This document shows, one piece after another, positions 18,334 through 26,463 of a DNA stretch of 64,000 nt. The first letter of the stretch is position 1. Each line of letters starts with the position of its first letter. Origin of the DNA: Acidobacteriota bacterium (GTDB lineage Bacteria; Acidobacteriota; Terriglobia; Bryobacterales; Bryobacteraceae); NCBI GenBank assembly GCA_005808475.1, contig SYLY01000098.1, positions 1 through 64,000 on the forward strand, read 5' to 3'. The notes below the pieces were generated by a model. It searched no databases. It was not told where the DNA came from and saw only the letters and a list, made by a program, of their open reading frames with translations. The translations under genes were made by a program, and so were the position numbers.

Positions 18334-20001
18334 ATGGCCGGCGGCGCGCGGATCTCCTGGCGGGAATCGCTGACGCTGGCGCTGTGGTTCTACCCGTGCT
18401 GGTGGGCGGCCACGGCGGCGCTGCAAGCGGCGTCGCGGCTCGTATCCGGACGCCAGCCGGGGCAGTGGCGCGTCTCGGCGGCGGGACTGTTCGCCGGGCC
18501 GCCGATGCGCGTTCCTCTTTCCACGCGGCTCGCGGTGGCGCTGGCTTTGGCCGGCATTCTCGTGTTCGTGCTGCGCCGGCGCCCGGCGGCGGCGGGGATC
18601 GCGCTGGTGACGGTTTCGTTCGCCGCCGCGGCGCAATGGTCGTTCGACTTCTTTCGACCCGGCGCGGCTCCGGCCTACTGGGCCGCCGCGGCGCTGTTGG
18701 CGGCGGCTTCCCTCGGGGTGCGGCTGCTGGTGTCGGCGAGCTGGTTCGGGGGGCGGATCGCGCAGGCCTCGGTGGCGGTGCTCGTACCGTTGGCGGCGAT
18801 GCTGGCGTTCGCAACGACGGAAGGGCGGGGATTCCGGCCGCCCTGGGAAATCCTGGCGCGGATGCTCGCAATGACGGCTTTGCCCGCCATCCTGTTCGGC
18901 TGCATTGGCCGAAGCTGGGGACGCTCCCTGCGGCCGCACTGGGCGTGGATGGCGGCTCCGGTGCTGATCGCCGGGGCGATTCTGGGTTCGGCGCGGTCGG
19001 GCGAGCGCCGGGACCGGGCCGATCGCATCGCCCGGATCGACCGCCAACTGAACGGCGTTCCCAAGGTCCCACCGAAACAGGACTACCCGAAACTGTTTTT
19101 TCAGCGCGGCGTCAGCTTCCTGGGTGACGGCCGCGACGGCTACTTCCCCGAGCCTTCGGCGCGCATGCTCGACGGGTTGAAGAGCTACGGCGTGGACTCG
19201 ATCGCGCTTGTCCCCTACGGCAATGGCACGCCCGACGGCGAGCCCATCCGCTTCGACCGCGACCGTGCGTCATGGCCGCTCTACGAGGGATTGGGCCACT
19301 TGGCCCGCGCGCGAGGCATGCGCGTGCTTCTGAAGCCGCAGATCTGGGCGCGGGGCTTTCCGGGCAACATCGAAATCGCCGATCCGCGCCGCCGCCGCGA
19401 GTGGTTCGACAGCTATGGGGCGTTCATCGAGGACTGGGCGAAGCTGGCCGCGCGCATGCACGCCGATCTGTTCTGCGTGGGCACGGAGTTCGTCAAGATG
19501 AGCGTCCACGAAGCGGAGTGGCGCGCCATTGTCGCGCGAGTGCGCGCCGTGTATCCCGGCCCGCTGGTGTACGCGGCGGCGCAAGGCCCGGAGTTCGAGA
19601 ACCTCCGCTTTTGGGACGCGCTGGACTACGTCGGGCTCAACAACTACTATCCGCTGCCCGATACCCTGGAGACGGCGGCGTTGGTGAAGAAGGTGGAGGC
19701 GGTGCAGTCGAGATTCGGCAAGCCGGTGCTGCTCACCGAAGCGGGGTTCGCGAGTGTGAAGGATCCGCATCGCGAGCCATGGTCGGAGCCGCGGCGCGAG
19801 CCCGCCATGGAGGATCAGGCTCGCTGCTACGAAGCGATTCTCCGGGCGTTCCACGAAAAGCCGTGGTTCCAGGGAATCTACTGGTGGAAGGTGTCGACCG
19901 ACGGCCGCGGCGGCTCCGGAGACGCATCGCTGACGCCGTGGGGCAAGCCGGCGATGGACGTGGTGGGCTGGTGGTATCGCGGCAGGCTCGCCGCGCGCTG
20001 A
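18334..20001 (+). CDS. Seven-helix membrane protein fused to a GH113-like glycosidase
   Basis: A 555-residue two-part protein. The N-terminal ~230 residues contain about seven hydrophobic segments (for example LALWFYPCWWAATAALQAA, LAVALALAGILVFVL, AYWAAAALLAAASLGVRLLV, WMAAPVLIAGAILGS). From about residue 255 a TIM-barrel begins (FFQRGVSFLGDGRDGY) that resembles family GH113 mannanase-like enzymes. Candidate acid/base is Glu385 in VGTEFVKM and candidate nucleophile is Glu469 in VLLTEAGFAS, followed by IYWWKVS. The start at 18334 is favoured by TAGAAT 7 bases upstream; an in-frame TTG at 18304 was rejected. The barrel is presumably held at the outer face of the inner membrane. Substrate is inferred only from family resemblance. 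Confidence 0.78.
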   Translation: MAGGARISWRESLTLALWFYPCWWAATAALQAASRLVSGRQPGQWRVSAAGLFAGPPMRVPLSTRLAVALALAGILVFVLRRRPAAAGIALVTVSFAAAAQWSFDFFRPGAAPAYWAAAALLAAASLGVRLLVSASWFGGRIAQASVAVLVPLAAMLAFATTEGRGFRPPWEILARMLAMTALPAILFGCIGRSWGRSLRPHWAWMAAPVLIAGAILGSARSGERRDRADRIARIDRQLNGVPKVPPKQDYPKLFFQRGVSFLGDGRDGYFPEPSARMLDGLKSYGVDSIALVPYGNGTPDGEPIRFDRDRASWPLYEGLGHLARARGMRVLLKPQIWARGFPGNIEIADPRRRREWFDSYGAFIEDWAKLAARMHADLFCVGTEFVKMSVHEAEWRAIVARVRAVYPGPLVYAAAQGPEFENLRFWDALDYVGLNNYYPLPDTLETAALVKKVEAVQSRFGKPVLLTEAGFASVKDPHREPWSEPRREPAMEDQARCYEAILRAFHEKPWFQGIYWWKVSTDGRGGSGDASLTPWGKPAMDVVGWWYRGRLAAR

Positions 20002-20356
20002 CCCTTTATCGCCAAACGCGCCCAGGTCCACTCCAACCAGCCACGAGGTCACGCAGCCGGCCGCGATGGGCCCGTGTTTCGAGGCCAATCGAAGCGATTC
20101 GAAACAGCACGGACGCCCGTGGCGCTATCGCAATGTCGCTGTGCGCGCGGTCGAGAATCACGGATGTCGCGGCGAGCGTTACCCGGTCGCCGAACTGGGT
20201 CGTGCGGTTCCCCGCTTGCCGGGCGTGAACTTCATTGTGGTGGGTGCTAGGAAGACGCTGGTGGTGAAGGAACAGAGGCTTCCGAAATCGAGTTCCGCCG
20301 GGCCGGACTCGGTGATCACTTCGTTGACGTTCAACTCGCCGCACGCCGGCAGGCTG
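20002..20356. other. Gene-poor gap, possibly a decayed minus-strand reading frame
   Basis: No intact gene is supported in these 355 bases. On the minus strand two short frames have protein-like stretches (GELNVNEVITESGPAELDF and SFTTSVFLAPTTMKF in one, GDRVTLAATSVILDRAHSDI in another) that would join if one frameshift were allowed. This could be the remnant of a small gene. I do not recognise the product and see no RNA gene or repeat here. Confidence 0.3.
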
Positions 20357-20977
20357 CTAATGCCAATGTGGCTGAAAGCTCGCCAAGCGCCGAATGGCCC
20401 GATCCAGACTACTCGCGCGCCTGCGTGCCTCTTCTGGGTTCCAAGACTGGCCGGCAAATTCGCAAAGGCATGTGTTGTACTCGCGCCCCACTCTTGCGGT
20501 GCTTTGAGCGGACGGCACGATCCGGAGCTTGACATCCCGGTCCGAGGAACGGGAACACAGATCGATCAGAGCCGCCTTGGGATCGCGCAATTGTTCGGGA
20601 ACCGGTGGCGAACAGCTTCGCAGGTACTTCTTGGGAATCTTCAGAAAGGTCGTGATTCCACTCCAATCGGCAAGCAACCAGGACTCGATTTCCCTGACGG
20701 CGACTCTGAACACCAGATTTGCATGGAGGTCTTCCCCGAGCCAGTCCTCGATCAAGGCGGACGGACATGCATGGTCGTCGAGGTCCGTAAGGAGGAAAAT
20801 CGGCCGGGAACGCGCCGCCTCGTTCCATCCGCGAATCCTCGTCCGAAGATAGCCGAAGCCCCCTCGCCGGTGCGTCGTGCCGATCGCAAACTTAGGAGCC
20901 GCATGACCCAAAACTCGTCTTGCGACGGACTCGCTGAGCTCGTCCTCGACGGCGATGTCGATCGGGATCGGATTCAT
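20357..20977 (-). CDS. DUF4276-like TOPRIM-type partner of the AAA ATPase
   Basis: A 206-residue protein. Visible motifs are an N-terminal acidic strand (DIAVEDELSES), IFLLTDLDDHACPS carrying a DxDD cluster, and REIESWLLAD. This arrangement fits DUF4276/RloB-like proteins, which are regarded as TOPRIM-like nuclease partners of OLD-type ATPases. The ATG at 20977 overlaps the ATPase stop (ATGA), so the two proteins are translationally coupled. A longer frame to 21325 lies inside the ATPase and was rejected. The pair probably works as one complex; a role in phage defence or nucleic-acid surveillance is inference. The family call rests on motif shape only. Confidence 0.72.
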   Translation of the reverse strand: MNPIPIDIAVEDELSESVARRVLGHAAPKFAIGTTHRRGGFGYLRTRIRGWNEAARSRPIFLLTDLDDHACPSALIEDWLGEDLHANLVFRVAVREIESWLLADWSGITTFLKIPKKYLRSCSPPVPEQLRDPKAALIDLCSRSSDRDVKLRIVPSAQSTARVGREYNTCLCEFAGQSWNPEEARRRASSLDRAIRRLASFQPHWH

Positions 20978-22125
20978 GCGCGGCCGATCGCCAGAGAAAG
21001 GCGTTCCGTCCTGGGAGGTGCGGTTAGGGGGAGGATCGCGTCGGCCGCGGTCAATCCCGCCCTCAGTTTCGCGGCTACTTCCGGTATGGAACTCGCGAGC
21101 AGAGCCTCCGTGCCTTCGCTCCCGGGACGCAGGAGCACCACCTCTTCGCCGCCGATGCCCGGATCGGACAACAGTTCGGCGCTGTGGGTGCTGACCAGAA
21201 TCTGGCGTTCTCCCTTCCGTTGAACCTGCGCAATCATTCCCGGGATTTGCCGAACGATCTCCGTGTGCAGCGAGAGTTCGGGTTCCTCGAGCAGCAGCGG
21301 CGCATCGCCTTCGAACAGAGACCAAAGCAAGCCGATCAGCCGTATGGTTCCGTCCGAAAACTGATCTTCTCTTTGCCGGGCGCCATTCACCCGCCAGTGC
21401 TCATAGATGGCCTCCAAATGCGGAACCCCGAGTTCGTCCTTCTCGAGCTTCAGTTGCTTCAGTTGTGGGACAACGGCCTTCAAGGCGCCTTCGATGCGGC
21501 GCAGCCTCGAGTCCCGAGTCTTCCGCGGGGCCCTCGCCACCGCCTCCATGAAGTTACGTCCAAAGGGGTCGTCGGACTGGCCGGCGCCTTGGGGCTCGGC
21601 GTGGCGCACCAATTGCGGGACCAAATGCAAATAGCGCACCTGCTCGAAGAACCTGGGCAATTCCCGAAACTCCGCATTAGCATTGACCTGTTCCAAGTGC
21701 GTCTGCGAGAGCCGTTCCGGGTCCCTGTTGTCCAGATCGTCCGGACGTTCGAGAACTGGCGACCCATCCCGGGAAACGCGTTCATACTCTACCGCCGGGC
21801 GGCGGCGCCTGCCTTGTTCCTGCTTTACTCCAACCTCGTATTTCCAAGTGGGTCCCGATCCGCCTTCGGCGACTTCAACCGAAATCCGAATTTCCGGATA
21901 CCGCCGGGCCGCCAGGCAGCGGACCTTGGAAAGTCCCCCCCGCATTTCAAAGGCGTGTTGCAGCCCCCCACCCGGCTTCGCAATGTCACGCAGAAAGCGG
22001 AACACATCCAGAAGGTTCGACTTGCCGGAAGCGTTCGGTCCAATGATGAACACCCTATCTTGTAGGCTGATATCCACCGTCCGAAAATTCCGCCAATTCG
22101 TCAATTCAAGACGGGTGAGTCGCAT
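20974..22125 (-). CDS. SMC/OLD-like AAA ATPase of a two-gene module
   Basis: A 383-residue ABC/SMC-type ATPase (AAA_21 class). It opens RLTRLELTNWRNF, then Walker A GPNASGKSN (residues 29-37). After an insert with little coiled coil come the signature-like FSDGTIRLIGLLWSLFEG, Walker B LLLEEPELSLH and the switch histidine STHSAELL. Proteins of this kind (OLD, RloA, AbiL, Gabija ATPase) pair with TOPRIM partners. The ATG at 22125 is preceded by a minus-strand TATAAT 9 bases upstream, so the longer frame to 22173 is not used. Expected to be cytoplasmic. Only the downstream DUF4276-like gene is linked to it. Confidence 0.85.
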   Translation of the reverse strand: MRLTRLELTNWRNFRTVDISLQDRVFIIGPNASGKSNLLDVFRFLRDIAKPGGGLQHAFEMRGGLSKVRCLAARRYPEIRISVEVAEGGSGPTWKYEVGVKQEQGRRRRPAVEYERVSRDGSPVLERPDDLDNRDPERLSQTHLEQVNANAEFRELPRFFEQVRYLHLVPQLVRHAEPQGAGQSDDPFGRNFMEAVARAPRKTRDSRLRRIEGALKAVVPQLKQLKLEKDELGVPHLEAIYEHWRVNGARQREDQFSDGTIRLIGLLWSLFEGDAPLLLEEPELSLHTEIVRQIPGMIAQVQRKGERQILVSTHSAELLSDPGIGGEEVVLLRPGSEGTEALLASSIPEVAAKLRAGLTAADAILPLTAPPRTERLSLAIGRA

Positions 22126-22134
22126 CAGAACCGT

Positions 22135-22140
22135 ATTATA
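22135..22140 (-). promoter_or_regulatory. -10 box of the AAA/DUF4276 operon
   Basis: A perfect TATAAT ends 9 bases before the ATG at 22125, giving a leader of only about 1-3 bases. It is the strongest -10 match seen in the window. Confidence 0.6.
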
Positions 22141-22249
22141 GCCACCCGTGCCCCGCGAACTTCCGCCCGGCATCGGCTCCCCGCGCCCATTGGAAGAGGC
22201 CTGCGAGGCTTCGCCACTGACGATTGGTCTGTCGCCGCGCGCCCGCCGG

Positions 22250-22633
22250 CTACGACGGCAGCTTGGTGGTGTGCCGCGCGACCATGCTCCACGCGCCGCC
22301 GCGCTTGACCCAAACCTGCACCATGTCGAGAGGCACGATCGCCACCGAACCGTCCGGCTTCGGATTGTGCGCCATCGTCTTCGAGTGGACGATCGCCGTC
22401 TCGCCGTGGATCTGGACTTCCGCGCCAGGCTCGTCCCTGAAGTCGATCCGCCCGCGCACCAGATGCGCGATGCAGGTGGGTTTGTCTTCCATGAGTGCGT
22501 TCGAGTGGCCGTAGAACAGCTCGTCTCCGAGCATCGCGCCGAGCGCCGCTTCGTCGCCCGCCACCACCGCCGCGTTGAACGCGGCCACCGCCGCGCGAAC
22601 TTCGCTTTCCGCTACAGGATTTCGATCCGCCAT
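22250..22633 (-). CDS. SnoaL/DUF4440-like NTF2-fold protein
   Basis: A 127-residue cytoplasmic protein without signal peptide. It has the NTF2-fold pattern: helix VRAAVAAFNAAVVAGDEAALGAML, the LFYGHSNALMEDK turn, and strands GETAIVHSKTMAHN and VQVWVKRGGAWSMVARHTTKL. Relatives are polyketide-cyclase-like or steroid isomerase-like proteins, often of unknown substrate. It is divergent from the VWA protein gene across 41 bases. Confidence 0.72.
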   Translation of the reverse strand: MADRNPVAESEVRAAVAAFNAAVVAGDEAALGAMLGDELFYGHSNALMEDKPTCIAHLVRGRIDFRDEPGAEVQIHGETAIVHSKTMAHNPKPDGSVAIVPLDMVQVWVKRGGAWSMVARHTTKLPS

Positions 22634-22649
22634 ATCAGAGGCTCAGCGT

Positions 22650-22659
22650 AGCATACACT
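22650..22659. promoter_or_regulatory. Overlapping divergent -10 boxes
   Basis: Minus-strand TATGCT (22655-22650) and plus-strand TACACT (22654-22659) overlap by two bases. They end 16 and 15 bases before the starts at 22633 and 22675. Two polymerases could not use this site at once, so the two genes may be expressed alternately. Confidence 0.4.
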
Positions 22660-22674
22660 ATCAGTACTCCCCTC

Positions 22675-25170
22675 ATGTCCTTTGATCGCGCGTGGGTGCT
22701 GCTTTTCGCGCCCGTCCCCTTGATCTGGTTCGCACTCGAGTGGCGGCGCACCGGCCGCCGGCTGGGCCTGTCGCTGAAGGCCCTGTCCCTATTGGCGATT
22801 CTGCTCGCGCTCGCCGAACCGAAGCTCCAAACGTGGGAGACCAAGGTGGCTCTCGCCGTGCTCGCCGACACCTCCGCGAGCATGTCCAAGGCGGATCTCG
22901 AAAAGGCTACGGCGCTCGTTTCGTCGATCGAAAGCAGCAAGGGGCGCCATTGGACCCGCGTGATTCCATTCGCCGGCGAACCGCGCGATCTTCGTCCGGA
23001 CGAGGTGGGCAAGACGTTTCAGTTGAAGTCCGTTTCGGGCGACCCGGCCCGTGGCACCGATATCGAAGCCGCCGTGCGCGACGCCACCGGAGCGCTTCCC
23101 GCCGGGCTCGCTCCGCGCATCGCCCTGATCACCGACGGCAAGGAGAACCGGGGCTCGGTGTCCCGCGCGGCATGGCAGGCGCGGCAATTGGGGATTCCCA
23201 TCGACACGTTCGCGATGGAGGGACGGCCCCGCCCCGCGTTGCGGCTGGATCATGCGCGGCTGCCGCAACTGGTGTTCTCCGGCGAAAGGTTCGCGATCGA
23301 CCTGGCGGTGGAATCGCCCCGCGCCACGCGCGCCACCGTGGAATTGGGCGCGGAAGGCAAGGCGCTGGGCAGAAGCGAGGTGCAACTGGAAGCGGGGTCG
23401 AATCTGGTGCGTCTCAACGCGAGCATAGCCTCCGCCGGCGCGGTGGAACTGGCGGGCGCCGTGAAAGCCGAGGGCCTCGGCGAGGCGCGATTCGCGCAGT
23501 CGGTCTCGCTGCGGCGGCCACGCCTGCTGTATCTGTCGCAGGACCCGGAGTCCGCTGAAACGCACTTCTCCCGCATGCTCGGCGCCGCGCAGTTCGACGT
23601 CGAACGGTCGCGCGAGCTTCCGGACGGGCCGCTCGATCCCTATCAACTCGTCGTCTTCAACAACTGGGATCTCGAGGCCATCCCGGTGAATCGGAAAGGC
23701 GATATCGAGGCCTTCGTGCAGCAAGGCGGCGGACTGCTGGTGATCGGCGGCGAGAGGAACGTCTACGCGGAAAACAAGAAGATCGAGGACGCGCTCGACC
23801 GGGCGATGCCCGCCAAGCTCGCCCCGCCGCGATCGCCCGAAGGCACCTGCGTGGTCCTGATCGTCGACAAGTCGTCGTCGATGGAAGGCAAGAAGATGGA
23901 ACTGGCGCGGCTGGCCGCGGTCGGCGTGGTGGAGAACCTGCGGCCCATCGACTTGGTCGGCGTGCTGATGTTCGACAACTCGTTCCAATGGGCGGTGCCG
24001 ATCCGAAAGGCCGAGGACCGTCCGTTGATCAAGCGCCTGATCGCAGGCATTACTCCGGACGGAGGCACGCAGATCGCGCCGGCGCTGACCGAAGCGTACC
24101 GCCGCGTGGCGCCGGTCACCGCCACGTTCAAGCACGTGGTGCTGCTCACCGACGGGATCTCCGAGGAGGGCGACTCCATCTCGATCGCCAAGGAGGCCGC
24201 GCTGCAGAAGGTCACCATCTCCACGGTCGGCCTGGGACAGGACGTGAACCGCGGCTACCTGGAAAAAGTGGCCGCGTACGCCAAGGGGAAGTCGTACTTT
24301 CTGGTCGATCCGTCGGGCCTCGAGCAGATCCTGTTGCGCGACGTGATGGAGCATACCGGCTCCACCGCCATCGAAAAGCCGCTGATTCCCGTGGTGATGA
24401 AGCAGGCGGAGATCCTGGAGGGCGTGGGCGTGGAGACGGCGCCGGCGCTGAAGGGCTATGTCCGCTTCATCGCGAAGGCGTCGGCGGATACCATCCTCAC
24501 GATGGAACGCAAGGATCCCTTATTGACCCGCTGGCAATACGGACTGGGGCGTTCGGCCGTCTTCACGTCGGACGCGAAGGCGCGGTGGGCCGCCGATTGG
24601 GTGAACTGGCCCGGCTACGACAAGCTGTGGGCGAACATCCTGCGCGACCTGCTGCCCCACGCGCAGCCGGTGGACACTGGCATCGAGTACGACACCGCCG
24701 CGGGGGAACTGATCGCGCAGTATCGTTTGTCGCGCCACGTGCCCGAACCGGTCAAGCTGCCGGAGTTGTACGTGTTCGGGCCGGGCGGATTCCGCAGGCC
24801 GATGACGATCAAGAAGATGGCGCAGGGATCGTACCGGGCGTCGGCGCCGGTGGGGGCGCGCGAGGGATTGCTGCGCGTGCGGCCACTCGAGGAATCGCGC
24901 GTGTTTCCCGAGATCGGCTACTACCGGCAGGAGGAAGAACTCCGCGACTACGGCAACGACGCGAATCTGCTGAAGCGCGTCAGCGAGTTCACCGGCGGCC
25001 GCTTCCAACCGGAGATCGGGCGCCTGTTCGACGCAAGCGGCCGCGCCGTGCCGTCCACCGTCACGCTGTGGCCCGCTCTGCTCGGCGCCGCGGTGTTGCT
25101 GAACGTCGCCGAATTGGTGAACCGAAAATGGAAAGGTCTGATGGCGTGGATCCGTCCGAACGCCGCGTGA
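22675..25170 (+). CDS. Membrane-anchored double-VWA protein with GATase-like region
   Basis: An 831-residue membrane protein. Two N-terminal transmembrane helices (VLLFAPVPLIWFALEW, ALSLLAILLALAEP) precede a VWA-like domain starting ALAVLADTSASM. A glutamine-amidotransferase-like stretch follows (GGGLLVIGGERNVY). A second, canonical VWA domain begins VVLIVDKSSSMEGKK, with the MIDAS DxSxS and later VVLLTDGISEEGD. A C-terminal helix (LWPALLGAAVLLNVAELV) ends the protein. Relatives act as envelope scaffolds or BatA-like proteins; the sequence shows metal-dependent ligand binding but no catalysis. Its TGA overlaps a GTG of the following methyltransferase. Confidence 0.85.
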   Translation: MSFDRAWVLLFAPVPLIWFALEWRRTGRRLGLSLKALSLLAILLALAEPKLQTWETKVALAVLADTSASMSKADLEKATALVSSIESSKGRHWTRVIPFAGEPRDLRPDEVGKTFQLKSVSGDPARGTDIEAAVRDATGALPAGLAPRIALITDGKENRGSVSRAAWQARQLGIPIDTFAMEGRPRPALRLDHARLPQLVFSGERFAIDLAVESPRATRATVELGAEGKALGRSEVQLEAGSNLVRLNASIASAGAVELAGAVKAEGLGEARFAQSVSLRRPRLLYLSQDPESAETHFSRMLGAAQFDVERSRELPDGPLDPYQLVVFNNWDLEAIPVNRKGDIEAFVQQGGGLLVIGGERNVYAENKKIEDALDRAMPAKLAPPRSPEGTCVVLIVDKSSSMEGKKMELARLAAVGVVENLRPIDLVGVLMFDNSFQWAVPIRKAEDRPLIKRLIAGITPDGGTQIAPALTEAYRRVAPVTATFKHVVLLTDGISEEGDSISIAKEAALQKVTISTVGLGQDVNRGYLEKVAAYAKGKSYFLVDPSGLEQILLRDVMEHTGSTAIEKPLIPVVMKQAEILEGVGVETAPALKGYVRFIAKASADTILTMERKDPLLTRWQYGLGRSAVFTSDAKARWAADWVNWPGYDKLWANILRDLLPHAQPVDTGIEYDTAAGELIAQYRLSRHVPEPVKLPELYVFGPGGFRRPMTIKKMAQGSYRASAPVGAREGLLRVRPLEESRVFPEIGYYRQEEELRDYGNDANLLKRVSEFTGGRFQPEIGRLFDASGRAVPSTVTLWPALLGAAVLLNVAELVNRKWKGLMAWIRPNAA

Positions 25171-26456
25171 CGTCCGATGGCGGCGAGGCCGCCCGGATGC
25201 GCGAGGACTGGAACCGCAGGGCCCGCGAGGACGCGCACTACTACGTCGCCTTCGGCCGCAGGAATCAGACCGGCGGCGAGTTCTTCGCCACCGCGGCCGA
25301 GCAGGTGAACGGCCTCGAGCAAGAGCTGAAGCGTCTGCGTCCGCGGCCCGCGCGAAGCCGCCGGGCGCTCGAGATCGGTTGCGGTCCCGGCCGCCTGATG
25401 CTGCCGATGAGCCGCCACTTCGGCGAGATCCACGGCGTGGACGTCTCCGACGAAATGGTGGCCCGGGCGCGCGAAAACCTCGCCGCCATTCCCCACGCGC
25501 ACGCGCACTGGGCGCCGGACTCCGATCTGGCCGCCTTCGCCAGCTCCTCGTTCGATTTCCTGTATTCGTACGCGGTGTTCCAGCACATCCCCAGCCGCGA
25601 TGTGGTGTTCGGCTACCTGAACGAGTCGTGGCGGGTGCTGAAGCCCAGCGGAATCCTGCGCTGCCAGATCAACGGACTTCCACGATCCGCCAAGACCTAC
25701 GACACGTGGAGCGGCGTCCGCATCTCCGCGGACGAAGTCCGGGAGTTCTGCCGCGAGAAGGGATTCTCGTTATTGGCGCTCGAGGGAATCGAGACACAGT
25801 ACATGTGGGCGACCTTGCGCAAAGGGCCGTGCTGGCAGTTCGCCCGTCCGGCCGAGCCTCGCATCCGCCGGATCACAAACGCCCAGAACTCCGAGCCGGC
25901 CGCTCCCGTTTCCGGCCCCTTCTCTTCGATCGCGCTCCAGGTGCAGGGTTTGCCGCAGGAAGCGGACATCGGCAATCTGGCGGTGGAGGTGGGCGGCGCA
26001 CTCGCGTGCACCTGCTATCTGGGATCGCCCGAGCCGGACGGGTTGCGCCAGTTGAACGCCTACCTGCCGCCGGGATTGCCGTCCGGACTGACGCAGGTCG
26101 AACTGAGATTCAAAGGCGAGCGGTTCTGTGAACCGGTGGCGCTGCGTCTGATCCCGGCCGGTCCCGCCGTGCCGCGGTTGAAATCGCTGACCGACGGCGT
26201 CGACCTGCTCTCGGGGACCCGCATCGTCAGCGGTACGATCAAGGCAACCATCGAAGAAGCGAACCGCCCGGAACTGCTGCGAGCGCGCATCGACGGCATC
26301 GACGCCGTGAATCCCGATCTGTTCCGCACCGATCCGCGCCTTCCGCGTCACGAACTGAATTTCGACGTGCCTCCGGGCGCCGGCCCGGGCCCGGCGGAAG
26401 TGGAGATCCTGATGGGATCGCGGCTGGTGGGACGCGTCGCGGTGGAACTGGCGTAG
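25167..26456 (+). CDS. Class I SAM methyltransferase with C-terminal beta-domains
   Basis: About 429 residues. Residues 20-240 are a class I methyltransferase: ALEIGCGPGRLMLPMS (motif I), IHGVDVSDEMVARAR (post I), SFDFLYSYAVFQHIPS (motif II) and a WRVLKPSGILRCQ strand. After about residue 250 the chain turns into one or two beta-rich domains (NLAVEVGGALACTCYLG, TQVELRFKGERFCEPVALRLIP, PAEVEILMGSRLVGRVAVEL) resembling Ig/TIGR03437-like modules usually seen in exported proteins. No signal peptide is visible. The GTG at 25167 overlaps the upstream stop (GTGA); ATG 25128 and ATG 25197 are alternatives. Methyl acceptor unknown. Confidence 0.75.
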   Translation: MTSDGGEAARMREDWNRRAREDAHYYVAFGRRNQTGGEFFATAAEQVNGLEQELKRLRPRPARSRRALEIGCGPGRLMLPMSRHFGEIHGVDVSDEMVARARENLAAIPHAHAHWAPDSDLAAFASSSFDFLYSYAVFQHIPSRDVVFGYLNESWRVLKPSGILRCQINGLPRSAKTYDTWSGVRISADEVREFCREKGFSLLALEGIETQYMWATLRKGPCWQFARPAEPRIRRITNAQNSEPAAPVSGPFSSIALQVQGLPQEADIGNLAVEVGGALACTCYLGSPEPDGLRQLNAYLPPGLPSGLTQVELRFKGERFCEPVALRLIPAGPAVPRLKSLTDGVDLLSGTRIVSGTIKATIEEANRPELLRARIDGIDAVNPDLFRTDPRLPRHELNFDVPPGAGPGPAEVEILMGSRLVGRVAVELA

Positions 26457-26463
26457 TCCCGCT

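Noticed and set aside
23988-25166. Upstream extension of the methyltransferase frame
   Set aside because: It lies wholly inside the VWA gene in another frame and shows only low-complexity antisense-like sequence; real similarity starts near 25197.
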